This document shows, piece by piece, positions 9,888 through 21,365 of a stretch of DNA of 64,000 nt. Numbering within the stretch: the stretch's first letter is position 1; each line of letters opens with the position of its first letter. The stretch is from the NCBI GenBank assembly GCA_025617375.2, contig JAMYGW020000001.1, forward strand, positions 3,720,001 to 3,784,000, in the 5' to 3' direction. Under the pieces are notes generated by a model, which made no database searches, was not told the DNA's origin, and saw nothing but the letters and a program-made list of their open reading frames with translations. The DNA comes from Acarospora socialis. Lineage: Eukaryota > Ascomycota > Lecanoromycetes > Acarosporales > Acarosporaceae. The position numbers and the translations under genes are program-made.

Positions 9888-11839
9888 TCAGACAATGAAA
9901 ATCGACTTTGCTTCATAACCAGTAAACCAAGGTAGATCCTCGTAATATGGAAAGTAGTTATAACATCCTACTCTCCGGTAAATGCCCTTCTCTTCATCAG
10001 AAGCATGCAAAATTAGGCCGTTCTTCTTTGTAATCTTGAAAAACCATAGCACACTGTCAATTATCTGAGTCATCTCATCATAGTCATCAAACTTGCAAGT
10101 GCCGGGATAACTGTCAAGAGGTGGTGTGCCTGGTGGTAGGAGATCTCTATCTTTATAATCAATATATGAGCGATTAGGATTATACTGATCATTGTTCGGA
10201 ATCAGCCGGCCAGCCCGCTTCAAGAGTCCTCTGATTTCCATCTTTCCACCATTCACAGCGCCAAATGAGTTCAGGCCCAGGTAAACTATCCAGAAATTGA
10301 GCACTTCTGCAAATGTGTCCTCTCGTGGTAGTCTGTATGGGTCACCACATGACACTCGCCCTATAACAGAGGCCCAAGACCAAGATGGAGCGTTGTTGCC
10401 TGACGCCCTTCTCCTGAGGTTTTCACCCCTGACAGTCCACAACAGAGCATATGGCATGTGAGACTTCCAGAGACCGGCAAGGTACTCATCCCCACCCAAG
10501 GACTTCTGAGCTCGACTCGCTAGACCAGATAACGCTGGCAATTTATCAGAAGGATATCGAAGATTCCGGCTAGTGTAATCCTCAATGATATCCAGCCAAT
10601 GGTAGAACACCGTACTCTGCCAAGAGTCGTCTGCTGCCGAAGGTACATCGTCATGCATAGGTCTTTGGATTAAAGGGTTTTTCGAGATGCGCTGCCAGCT
10701 GAAAGGGAGATCCCTTACGGGTGCCACTGCTTCCGAACAATGAATGCTTTCACACTCCCAAGCCAGGAATTGACGATTGTAGGAAAGAACACATGGAGAC
10801 AACAGGTGTTCCTGAAGAGTCCATCCACGACTGGATAGAGGGTTATATGTGTTGCCTGATGAGTAGCGCAAATACACCTTCCCTCTGGTTCCATCCGGGC
10901 CTAGAAACTTGAGCTTGGGAGTCGGGACGTCTAACGCTTGACGCGGAATGAAAATACCTTGACCACTGTCAGCTGCACCTGAAGCAGCGATGGTGATGGA
11001 AGCATTGGAATAGACATCCTCCATAGCAGCACTTTCTTGCTTCCAATCATCTATACTATTCTGAATTATGCACAAAGCATCAATCCACAGGTAGCGCAGC
11101 TCAGGTGACCTTGTAATGCTTATTGCATCTTGCAATGTCTTGGGAAGTGTAGACAGACTGACTTGGTCTTGTTTCTGGGTGAAGTTTTCTTTTCTGAGCA
11201 CAAAATCTGCGTTGACATCACCCCAGCAGTAGCTGAGTGCAGCATATTCATCTCTTGTAGTAGCGACGGGAACATAGAGATAAGGCTCTTGTGATCCATC
11301 TGGTAGTCCCACATCAAGAATCCGGGTCGGTAGTGGCACTGCTTTTCTCGATGTACAAGATGTGCAGTTTGAGTGAGTCAGCTGACATTCACTTCTCCAT
11401 TGCAGCACAAGGCGACGAATAGCATCAGAATTGGGATTTGGGTCGATTGGTCTGTTCAAAATCCACTGAGCTGCAGGATCATCTATTAAGGATTAGCACA
11501 TAAATATATGTATGAGTGTATGCAGACAGTACCAGGCTCGGCATACAGCCCATTGAGGCCACCACCAATCCAACTGTATGAAGCTCCATCAATTCTCTTG
11601 TACTCAACCGCGATGGCATTGCACTCGGTGAATCTGCAAAGAGTTACGGTTGATGTCTCCCCAATTCTTGACTCTTTCAACCCAACATGCCAGATCAAGC
11701 GACAAAAGGCGCATAGCCCAAGTGCTGCAGACTTCAATTCAGCCAAGCTAGAGTATGTTCTTATGATCACATCAGCCTCCCTTTTGTGAGCACTATAAGT
11801 GAGTGTAATGTTATCGCATTGAGCACAAAGATTGGCCAT
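9888..11839 (-). CDS. Heterokaryon incompatibility (HET) domain protein
   Basis: Exons 11839-11533 and 11482-9888, with a 50-bp intron, give 633 aa. The N-terminus MANLCAQCDNI and a CAFCRLIW segment form the Cys-containing leader common in HET proteins. The HET domain runs from about residue 181 (YAALSYCWGD) through LPKTLQDAI, LRYLWIDALCIIQ, DWKQESAAMEDVYSNASITI and SRGWTLQEHLLSP to about 345. These are the three classical HET blocks. Family role: HET proteins execute cell death on non-self recognition when hyphae fuse. The C-terminal half has no recognised domain. It is about 6 kb from the PP-motif NLR, but there is no evidence the two work together. Confidence 0.9.
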
Positions 11840-12277
11840 TGCATTATAGATTCATCGGGAAACTGGGAGCGCAGGCTAAAGCTAGCTTTGAGCGCTTTTA
11901 GCTGAAATTTGCCGGCAAAATCTAGTGATCCTATGTCCCAGCTGAGAGCCGCTCTGAGTAGCTTGAGCAGGGTCTGGGAGTGGTGGAGATTTTTGCAAAA
12001 AGCCTTCGTCCAATGATGCCAAGAGCGGAGCGCATTCAAGCGCGCGGAAACACCCGTCCGGACATTGAGCCGCAATGCCAAGGTGTCAACCACGAACTGT
12101 CCTCAACTGACATTACACATCACACCGACTCCCCTCCCTCCTCTCAACCACCACCTTCCGCCCTCAACCGCCCTACAGCCCACGAACCCACACATCTCCG
12201 CCCGTGCGCCTCCACCCACCTCCTCAATCTCACCACCCACGCACCAACGCCCCATCTCGCGCCCACCCACCACCACC
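11840..12277. other. Divergent promoter between HET gene and SEC11
   Basis: About 440 bp shared by two divergently transcribed genes. The 180 bp before the SEC11 ATG are strikingly C-rich (runs of CCACC, CCTCC), as in 5' leaders of highly expressed fungal genes. An in-frame ATG at 12065 would add a Pro-rich extension and is not preferred. Confidence 0.5.
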
Positions 12278-12926
12278 ATGTTCTCCGCCCTAACGACCCT
12301 CCCCCCCCGGCAACTCGCCTCGCAGATCCTCAACTTCGCCCTGATCCTCTCGACGGCCTTCATGCTCTGGAAGGGTCTCTCCGTCGCCGCCGACTCACCC
12401 TCGCCCATCGTCGTCGTGCTCTCCGAATCCATGGAGCCGGCCTTCTGGCGCGGCGACCTGTTATTCCTCTGGAACCGGGGGCGCGAGACGCAGATCGGCG
12501 AGGTCGTGGTTTATAATGTCAAGGGGAAGGATATCCCCATCGTGCATCGGGTCGTGAGGCGGTTTGGGGGAGGGTGAGTGTCGTGTTCTACCTCTGTCGC
12601 TGCTGGGGAGGCAGTTTAGGGGATGTGGTGTGAGGGGAAGGGTGTAGAGTGTTGTTGGGGGCATAGGGGCTGATGATTCTGCGTTCTACGTGTCTAGGAA
12701 CAAGCCGCTGCGGCTGCTGACGAAGGGGGATAATAACTCAGCCGACGATACGGAGCTGTATGCGCGCGGGCAGGACTATCTGGATCGGGCGAGGGATGTG
12801 ATCGGGAGCGTGGTTGGGTATATACCGTTTGTGGGCTACGTCACGATCCTGCTGAGCGAGCATCCGTGGCTCAAGACGGCGATGCTGGGGTTGATGGGGG
12901 CCATGGTATTGTTGCAGAGAGAATAA
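12278..12926 (+). CDS. SEC11: Signal peptidase complex catalytic subunit SEC11
   Basis: Exons 12278-12573 and 12698-12926, with a 124-bp intron, give 174 aa, the usual length for fungal SEC11. One N-terminal membrane segment ([19 protein letters not shown]) precedes the catalytic box [13 protein letters not shown] with the nucleophile Ser before Met. The general-base His is in DIPIVHRVV and the conserved DD is in [12 protein letters not shown]-terminal hydrophobic segment, [16 protein letters not shown], follows. It removes signal peptides in the ER lumen as part of the signal peptidase complex. The start ATG lies in CCACCATGTTC, a good context. The residue before the catalytic Ser is Glu where many family members have Gly. 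Confidence 0.95.
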
Positions 12927-13657
12927 CAGCCGGAGTGGTGTTCGCGTTCGTACTCAAGACTTAGATACTGCGCGTATGCTTTCAATTGGTCACCTTGTCC
13001 GAGAAACGTTCATATCTCCCCCTTGTAGGCAGTAAGAGAATGCACGGAAATTTTCGTCTGCGGCAACTAAAAGCGTGCAAGCCTAGAGTGGAGACGGTTC
13101 AAAATGGGTGGAGAGATCTACTGGTATGGTTACTTTTGGAATATGTTATGAGCAATCACAACAACATCAGCGTCACGGCACAGCATAGCAGCGCATCGGT
13201 TGAGGTGGCCAACAGATCAATTTCTCACACCATCGCCCTACAACTAACATCCATCCATCACCGGTCTCCAATCCAGAGCAGAGAAAGCCATCAAGACACT
13301 CTCTTTGCTACGGAGCTTCCCCATGCCAGACATACAACCTTGTCCATCCAATCCAGAAAGGAGCGAGGTACGATCTTTTCCTGACCAGAGGAAAGTTTAA
13401 AGAGAGAAAGCAAGACATGAATATTCGCAACGCGGGGAAGCCGTAGGTGGAGCATTAAGGTGCGAAGAGTAGAGAGTGTCGTTTCCGGTAACAAAGGAAC
13501 CAAAAAGCTGGGGTTCTGGCCGACCTCGTAAAGGGGTGTGTTGAAAGAAGTGGAGTAGAGTGTTTTCGCGGTAAAGCAATAGCAGCTCGGCAGCCTTCTT
13601 CCTGAATCTTTCCTGTTCCCGCACAATCTGGTTTGCGATTCTTCTCCAATCTTGGAT
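12927..13657. other. Intergenic region between convergent genes
   Basis: About 730 bp between the 3' ends of SEC11 (+) and the BTB gene (-). No coding or RNA feature is supported. Confidence 0.5.
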
Positions 13658-14863
13658 TTAAGCTCCGAGCTCTCTCGTGTACTCTCTGTTCTCGTCGGTC
13701 TGTGTAGTCAATTTAGATGGTCTTGGGAGATCGGTTGTTACTTTGTGACACGATGAACAGTAAGTATGATGAACAGCGTTCGGTGACAGAAAGGGCGGGA
13801 CGCACGTGATGTCCACGATATCATCAATATGATTACACATCGCGACGAACAGATCCTAAGAGCCAATCAACACTGAGTTCATCGGTAGGCCAGAGGTAAT
13901 TAGAAACTTACGAAAAACAGTTTGCTTCCACCAATCTCCATCTCTGTCTGCATGGTTCCACTCCTCTTGAAGATCTTGCGACTTCTGATGATAAGGGCGA
14001 GGTAATGAGCGCGTAGCCGGGAGTCCGTGTCCGGAGTGTTCTCGTACGCGAACCGAGCAGATCGTAAGATCACGTCGACTTGGATTCCACTCTGCAATCC
14101 TTGCTTACGAAGAGCAAGGCGCTTGAGCTCGTCCAAGCCGAACTTCTCGGCCTGTGTCAATTATTAGCCTCCTACATGTCTATGGAACGTATGTGCAGTC
14201 TGACCGTGCAGTAGATGACAGTATCCTGCGTAGTCAAGATTAGCATCCGTAGTCTGCCTTACGAGGGCGGATCATTTACCTTCAAGAGGACGCCACCCAC
14301 ACCGGAATGGCAGATTGTAGACTCCACCGATCCGCGACCACCAATGTTTTGTAGATCCTGGGCGTCCTCGAGCTCCCAACAGTTTCGGCGCTTGTTGTGC
14401 AACAAACGAGGGTAATAGTCACCCTTGTAGAGATATTCGAGGACACAGGAGAAGACTTCGGGTTCTCTGAGAGAATATTATAAGCACACGCTTGTCGCTA
14501 ACTTGCAGTGAAAGTAATAGACGCACTCATCTGGAAGCTGGACCTGTTTCGTGGAACTTTCGAAGAACTGGCCTCGAAGCGCAGCCACGAAGAAGGGCGA
14601 CAAGGATAGAACATCCTCATGAGCAGCGAAAAGACGTTGCTCACGACCCACCACCAATGTGATGATGGGGCTGGTCAGGGTACTGTGCCAAATCTATCGT
14701 TAGGACTCTCAAATTATCTCCCCACTCAAACTCACCTCCCAACTGGCGGACTGTTCAACTTGTCCTGCAGCTTCGCCTTCGCATGCTCGTTGTACGACCT
14801 CTTGCTCGGCTTCACCGCCTTGCCCGCGCGATCCTTTGAAGCGAAAGAACGTTTGAACATCAT
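13658..14863 (-). CDS. BTB/POZ domain protein
   Basis: Six exons: 14863-14736, 14670-14527, 14466-14280, 14225-14205 (21 nt), 14151-13912 and 13855-13658. Together they make 305 aa. The BTB fold is read as PIITLVVGREQRLFAAHEDV, LSPFFVAALRGQFFES, QVQLPDEEPEVFSCVLEYLY and GDYYPRL. A second conserved block, AEKFGLDELKRLAL followed by RSARFAYENTPDTDSRLR, is common to fungal BTB proteins that resemble Cul3 adaptors. The microexon encodes DTVIYCT and is needed to join LLK to AEKFG in frame. The extreme C-terminus has CSSCHK. Partner and substrate are unknown. A role in protein interaction or ubiquitination is a family-level inference. Confidence 0.85.
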
Positions 14864-15714
14864 GCTCGAAGTCGAGGGTGAGTCTTGTCAGATGCCGTCG
14901 TATGTAAGTAACCGAGGGCAACGCGAAAGTTAGGCAGAAGGTATCCCGACGGATACTTCGTAATGAGCGTTGGGTAGTTGGCTAAATTGACGCTGCGCAC
15001 GCACGTTGCATGTGGGAGCTCCGGAAGCCTTCCAGGACGATCTCCTCCTCCAAGTCGAGGAAAGGATTCCCTCGACGAAGAAAGAAGAATGGTCCTGACG
15101 AGGGCTTGGCGCGAGAACCTGCTGGTGAGATTCTGGCGGTGGTGTTTCGGCGGGCTCTAAGAAGCGTGGGGAAGGAAGAAGAAGTTGGCGGGGGATGTGA
15201 GATTCTTAAATAGAGGGATTACGCGCAAGCGCGTAGCCTGCCGCGCAAGGCGATCATGTGACTCATCGCTGGCTCAATCAAGCAGTTATGATTGGGCAAG
15301 ATACTGCATTGACTTTCGTGAAACCAAGGATTGATTCGTTGAGTCTTCCGAAAGTCATCGTAATCAACTGATGCCTGAAATTGTAAACACGTTGCCTCGC
15401 TGACGTAACCCTCAGTTGCGCTGAGGAACGGCCTTTAGCGAGCGAGCTACAAAGGTACTTCTTAGGAGTTTAGGGCAACCTCCAAAGAAAAGACTCGTAA
15501 TAAGTTGTGACGCGCAGTGCCATTTTTGACTCAGTATTTTAGATGACGCGTCGAACCCATACACTACACTCTACCTGTGAAGAGCCATTGCGCGATATCA
15601 CGAATGCTAGACTGGCTACGCGAACACCACCTTACGTATACATTTCCCTCACCCTCCCCTGGCCCATCCATCTTCTCGATCTCTGTCTTCCTTCCGCTCC
15701 CTAGTTCCTTCCCT
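14864..15714. other. Intergenic region
   Basis: About 850 bp. It is the BTB promoter on the left and the ADH 3' flank on the right. Short open frames at 14978-15213 show no family features. Confidence 0.45.
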
Positions 15715-17208
15715 TCAAGCGTTGAAATCTACAACCGCCCTTCCTGCGATCTCTCCCCTTTTCAGCTTCTCCACCGCCTCTGGCAGTTTATCGATGGGAT
15801 AGACTGTATAGATAGGCTTCAAAAGTCCTCGTTTCGCAAAGTCTAATGCTCGCGCCGTATCTTTCATGTTGCCGACGAGTGTACCGGAGATGGTTAAGTT
15901 CTTGAAAGCGAAGAAAGAGGGGTCGGTGCCGATGGTTGTGGTGCCGGCCGGTGCTGTATGGTAGGGATTGGATTAGTAAGGGTCGAGGGGTGTGTAACGG
16001 AGGGAAGGATTCGGTATTTGAGAGCAAGAGAGGTGGATGTGAGATGGCTTACGCAACCCGATACACATGATTTTCGCACCAACGCGATCTCCCACAAAGC
16101 CAATTGCGCTGTTATACGCATTCGGCGCCGTGACGATAACGCCGTGCGCGCCCACTCCGTCCGCGATCTTGACCACCTCCGCTGCTACATCTTTCGACTC
16201 TTTGAAATCGAAGAAGGCTTCGGCACCCATCTTCATGCAGAGTTCTTTCTTCTCGGCACCGGTGTCAATGGCAATAGGCCGAAGTCCCATTGCTTTTGCC
16301 AGCTGCACGCCTTGGATTCCGACGCCACCTCCTCCACCAGGGAAGACGACCCATTCGCCCGGCTGCAGTTTAGACTCGACCAGTGAACGGTATACTGTGC
16401 TGGCAGAACACATGATCGGCCCCGCAATGAAGTCATCGACTCCATCTGGGATGGGTGATGTGTAGCGTGCAGGTGATACCACGTATTGTTGGTAAGATCC
16501 TAGAAAATCACGGATTAGTATATCGTGCTTTCGTGTCAACGTCCTTGAGCCGCATTAATAGCCCTGAAGAGAGCCAGCCCTTCTACAGGTTTCTCCTAAG
16601 TTACTACTTCACGGTCATCCAGTGGGTTGCTGACGGTTCCCTCTGAGTAGGGTTTCGTGACTCAGCGGCATGTTGGACTCCAATCCCAACTCACCTGTCT
16701 TGACCAGTCCAGTGAAGATGGCTCCCTTGCAATACGCCTCCTTATCCCCCCAGCACATTTCACAATTCCCACATGTATCATAAACCGGCTTGTACCCGCC
16801 TCGATCGCCGACCTTCCAGTTCGTAACGTTCGACCCGATCTTAACCACGACTCCCGCACCCTCGTGACCTGGAGAGCGGACACCGAAATGGGACATTGGT
16901 GGTAGAGCTATGTCGTTCATCATGAAGTGGAGATCGGAGTAGCAGATGCCGGTTGCGTTGAGCTTCAGGAGTACTTCATCGGGTCCTGGGAGCGTACCTC
17001 TTAGCTACGACACTGGAGCAACTGTTTTCAATCCAATTTGCAGGGTTTTTCAAGGCCGCGAGATGATGGGCAACATACCAGGCTCGGGAACGGGCACCAT
17101 TTGCACCTCTACATGGAAGTCAGGTCCCTCGTTGACGACCACACCTGCCTTGCATTCTTTGGGGATGTCGAAATGAGGTGTCCCATCACTGGTGCCGTTG
17201 CTCGCCAT
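15715..17208 (-). CDS. Zinc-dependent alcohol dehydrogenase
   Basis: Four exons, 17208-17079, 16985-16695, 16499-16053 and 15953-15715, give 368 aa, normal for medium-chain dehydrogenases. Start MASNGTSDGTPHFDIP. Catalytic-zinc ligands are Cys in GICYSDLH, His-Glu in GHEGAGVV and Cys in PIMCSASTVYRSL. The structural-zinc loop is CGNCEMCWGDKEAYC with four Cys. The Rossmann turn is GGGGGVG, followed by an acidic residue in PIAIDTG, which favours NAD(H) over NADP(H). The C-terminal block TISGTLVGNMKD and the final GRAVVDFNA complete the fold. It reversibly oxidises alcohols to aldehydes, probably in the cytosol. It is yeast ADH1-like rather than a secondary alcohol enzyme, but the physiological substrate is not shown. 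Confidence 0.93.
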
Positions 17209-18210
17209 GGTGTGATATTGCTTGTAAAATTTCCTGGGTGATTGAATTGCTGCAATGGAGAGGAAGAGAGAACCTTTTGAACTCGGGCGAGCTCCTCAAT
17301 CTTGAAGGATTCCATTATAGCGGGGTCGGACACGGCAAGTCTCCGCATTTGGTTTCGTACATATATGATCCTTGAAGAGGGTTACCTTAAGGTACCGTGG
17401 GGTGCATTGCGGGACGCTTGGCTGGAAAATAATTAAGCGACCACAACACCTCTAGTAGATTTAAGACGATAAACAAGCCCCGAGTTTTGAGGGCTTCAAA
17501 CTGTGATCAATAGTGATAATGGAGAGTAATACGTAAGCCTATACTGAGTAAAACTGCTTATTTCTGTGTATTATGAGTATAATCTGTTGTAGATCGCTGC
17601 TTATTATTGCTCTGCCACGACCTCTGACCTGTAGCCTCGGCGATCCCCCGCATCGGATAAGGTGACATGATTAGGGCAAACCAGAAGAAGACTAACGAAC
17701 CACGTGCTATCCAGGACTTTTAGGTCTGAAGCCTCTACTCGTAGCCGTAGAGACAATCCTCAAAGAGTTCATTGCGGCCATGGACTTTCTGCCACATACA
17801 TCATCAGACAAATGAAGTAGCCGTCGGTCACCTCACCCCCAAAATGATCAAAATGCGTACTCCGTGGTGCTGGGACTGAAAAACCTCGCGCAACCGTAGC
17901 TACGGGTATTCAATCAGGTCCTCCATCTCATCACGTAAGATGTGCCATTCAAGCACCACCAGAATATTATCGCATCGCGAAGGTATAAGAAGTACCTGCC
18001 TGAATGCCTTGGTCAGGGCCTAAGCGCTCTATATGGCGCGCGGTTTGGGCGACTAGTGCCCGCAACATTAAAATACAATCAACACAGTATGTGGGTACGC
18101 TTTATGTAGCCTGGCCAATAAACACAACCCCGGAAAACCCACGGTATCTAAACACCAAACACTTCATCGCCCAGATCCGCAGGATATACGTCCGTCCCGC
18201 GAGTCCGGCG
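17209..18210. other. Intergenic region
   Basis: About 1 kb. It contains the ADH promoter and the 3' end of the rhodopsin-like gene. No coding frame with family features is seen. Confidence 0.5.
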
Positions 18211-19672
18211 CTAATTAGTAAACACGACAGTGTGAGAGACGTCAACAGTCTTCATGATCCCGTTGGCGTTGACGGGGCACATCTCGCGCTGGGAGCGGGA
18301 ATCGGCGTCGCCCTTGATGGAGGTCTCGATCTCCGGGTCGCCCTGGGCGTGCGAGACCAAGAAGGCCTCGTCGGGATCGAGTTTGTGGTCGCCCGACTGC
18401 AATCGGGTGCCGGACTTTTTGGAATGTCGCATCTTGCTCAGCTCGTGATCGGTGCCGCTCTGATCTTTTCTCCGCGACGAGCGCTCCACGTTGGTAGTAG
18501 TGAGCAGAGCCGAGATGGCCGGAAGACAAGCGCAAATGATGCCGATGCCGGCTTCGGCGTTGCTGAAGAGAATCACTTGGGTTAGCTTCAACGCGGCGGA
18601 AGGCAGTTGACACGAATATGCTCGACGTACCCCGAAAGAATGACTCGAATGAAGATGATCGTCTGGTCCGGTGAAGCTCCGGACACAACGATCATCCATA
18701 GTCGATAGATACTGAATGCGGTAGCAAGTCCTCCGGCGCCGAGAAGGGCCATTACTTTGAGTTTCTTTTTCGTGGCCATCTGAAGCGACCATGTCAACGG
18801 GAAAGGCAAGATCAGAATGGACAAGTCGCTGATCACGCTCATGATGGAATCGGACGTGATGACGGCACCTTGGTTGAGGCAGCTGCCACGGCCATCCCTC
18901 GTCCAGTAAGTCGAGATCGGCATGCATATTCGGATTTTGATGATGAGGGCGGGGATGTAGTATGCCAACAAGAGGGCCAGGAGGAGGTATATGAGCTTTA
19001 CGGTCTTCTTATAAGGGGCGAAGACCGAGACCAATATGAAAAGAAGAGCCACTTTCACAAAGAATGCCATCGGAGCGTAGAAAAGCGTGGAGACATATGC
19101 AGTCTGGGGCGGAACGGTCAGTTTAGTTCGATCTATCGCAACGCTTGGGAGTTTTCACCTGAAGGAATGATACGACCTCGCGCTCTTGGACTTCCCACTG
19201 GTGATAACCTCCCCCATGTTGGCTCACTACAGTAAAGACAAGGAGGATCCGTTAGCACAAAAAAAAAACCGTGGAGCTGCGAGGTTGAAAGCGTAGGACG
19301 TACTAACGATTCCACAGGTGCAATATCCAAGGAACAGAACCTATTCTCGCCGTGATCAGACTTCTGTCGCCCCGAGTTTCGCGGGGCGTGGGTTCACTAC
19401 CCATGCAATGACACAAGCATCTTGAAGATATCAGCGAACAAAAGTGCTTTCTGTCGAGTGACGAGGAGTCTGGGAAATCACTCACAGTCATCGGGCCGGT
19501 ATGCGCGCGCGATACGATACCTGGCATACATTCGCATCACGACGAAGACAGAAACAATGGAGATGGACAATGCCTGAGTGACTAGGTTCACCGTCCTCAG
19601 AACATCCTGTGGATGCTCGAAATTCGGTATCACGCCTGGAGGCGGAGCTAGGCCGCCCTTGGAGTCTGACAT
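18211..19672 (-). CDS. Fungal rhodopsin-like seven-helix membrane protein
   Basis: Six exons: 19672-19486, 19420-19401 (20 nt), 19340-19304 (37 nt), 19226-19159, 19103-18631 and 18562-18211. They give 378 aa. The spliced N-terminal part reads DDYACVIAW, then VLFLGYCTCGIVMSQHGGGYHQW, the hallmark order of the fungal rhodopsin-domain (integral membrane, SAT4-like) family. It is followed by APMAFFVKVALLFILVSVF, RICMPISTYW and ISDLSILILPFPLTWSLQM. The last exon begins with NAEAGIGIICACLPAISALL, another family block, and ends in a hydrophilic tail of about 90 residues. These proteins are plasma-membrane receptors or CFEM-less homologues of unknown ligand, and no retinal-binding lysine is expected. 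The two very short exons are required to keep the motifs in frame. Confidence 0.85.
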
Positions 19673-21365
19673 AAGGATGGTGGTGGTGTTCTTGTCGTTT
19701 TAACAACTCACCACCTTGTGCTCCTCAGACAATGCAGCATACCGGAGGACCAGAAGACATATTTTATGTGGTCGCCTCTCGGAAAATCTCCATGTGTATG
19801 TGAGCAAATAGCAATATTCCTAGTCTGCATTTTGATGGGAGGCGGAGCTCCAGTTCCCTTTCCCAGAGCCAAGGTTCGGTATCGTGGGATGCGCCATTCT
19901 TCGGTAACCCGCTGTCAAAGCGTCCACGAGGGCTTGAAGCTGAGCGGTACCTGTTGGATTTGCTTGGCAGGGTGTGGTTGGACCTTTGCCTCCCTTGCCT
20001 ATCCACTAGATTTGTTCGCATTATCATCCTAAGCTGGAACTCTAGGGTCTGGTGTAAGCCAGAAGTGATCGAGCTATGCGTACGTTAGTTTCGTACCGAG
20101 GCGCATGAGGGAATGAGAATGAAACAATAATGATTTAACAGTACTCCGCATGTATACGAAGCAATGAAAAGGGATGTGGGCTCTCCCAACAAGCCACCAC
20201 CGGTAGCAGGGACCGAGAGGAGCGCGAGAAACAGAAGGAGGGGACAGGATGGAGGTCTCGTGTACCGTATTGACTAACCAATATCTGGTATCACATAACC
20301 TTTCATGCATACCATTTGACTTTTCTAGATGCGCGGAGAAAGAAAGATTGAGTCTTCGATAGCCTACGCCACCATACGTCTTGTGACGCTGTACTTCGTA
20401 AAGGTAACTTCCATCCGTTTATAGTATTGTTAAGGTACGAGTACCTACACCAGAGTACGAGTATGGACTTATGTAAGGTACTCTACTCCGTACCTAGGAC
20501 ATCCTACCTGTTAGATATTTCAGCACTCTCACGACAACCCCTTAAACGCTCACTCTGAGAGTAAGAGTATGGGTCCCTCCGTCACAACTCATACATTCTC
20601 CTGAAATTTCTCTCGTCACATCACTCACAGGAGATATTCAACCTGTAAGAGTAGGACCTAAACTTGAAGGGCCCTGCACATACGGAGTACTCGACAGTTA
20701 TCCGCAACATTACTCTAAACACTCCCTCAGGACTTTGACTGGTGCGCTACAGGGGCTGTAGCATGGCCTGCAGATACAGTAATGGTCGGTTAGTGTTTAC
20801 CGATCCCAAATCAACGACACATATCTTAACAAATCAGCCAAAACATGATACTTTAAAGTGAAAATTCTATAGACTCAGTTATATCTTCTTGACCTCAAGC
20901 TGTTTCATGCGACGCACTCTTTTATTGACATCTAAACTATGGAAATTCATTGAGAGTAGAGTGTATCTACTTGTTGGGCTACCAATTAGGGCAGGTAAAC
21001 ACTAACTGACTAGTACTGTACCTTAATTTGGTGGTTGTACACAGAAGTTAGCCCATACCTGCGGAATATCGCCTTCCAGAGCCGCAGTGCCTCATCTTCC
21101 ATACCTAGACCGCCAGAACGGTCGGCACGTTGTATCAAACTAATGACATGTGGCGTGTTTGCGATGCTTCCTTCCCCTCACACTATCACGCAAATGGAGT
21201 GGCCAATGTGGTCCAGAGCTACGGGGTGTGGTCGTGCCTTAGCCCAACGACCGTCCAGTCGCCCATTGAGCTTGTACACGGCACAGATTCATCTCTTTCC
21301 TAATCAATAGCGGCACACCCCATTTCTGAGAAAGAACCGTCAAGGAAAGCCAAGTCCCCATCAAG
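19673..21365. other. Intergenic region, divergent promoter
   Basis: About 1.7 kb between the divergent rhodopsin-like and Old Yellow Enzyme genes. From 20400 to 20800 it is dense in GTACCT/AGGTAC, ACGGAGTAC and GAGTACGAGTA words typical of ascomycete intergenic DNA. No gene is supported. Confidence 0.5.

Noticed and set aside
12065-12277. Upstream start extending SEC11 by about 70 residues
   Set aside because: The extension is a Pro/Thr/His-rich reading of the C-rich leader. SEC11 proteins start just before the first membrane segment.
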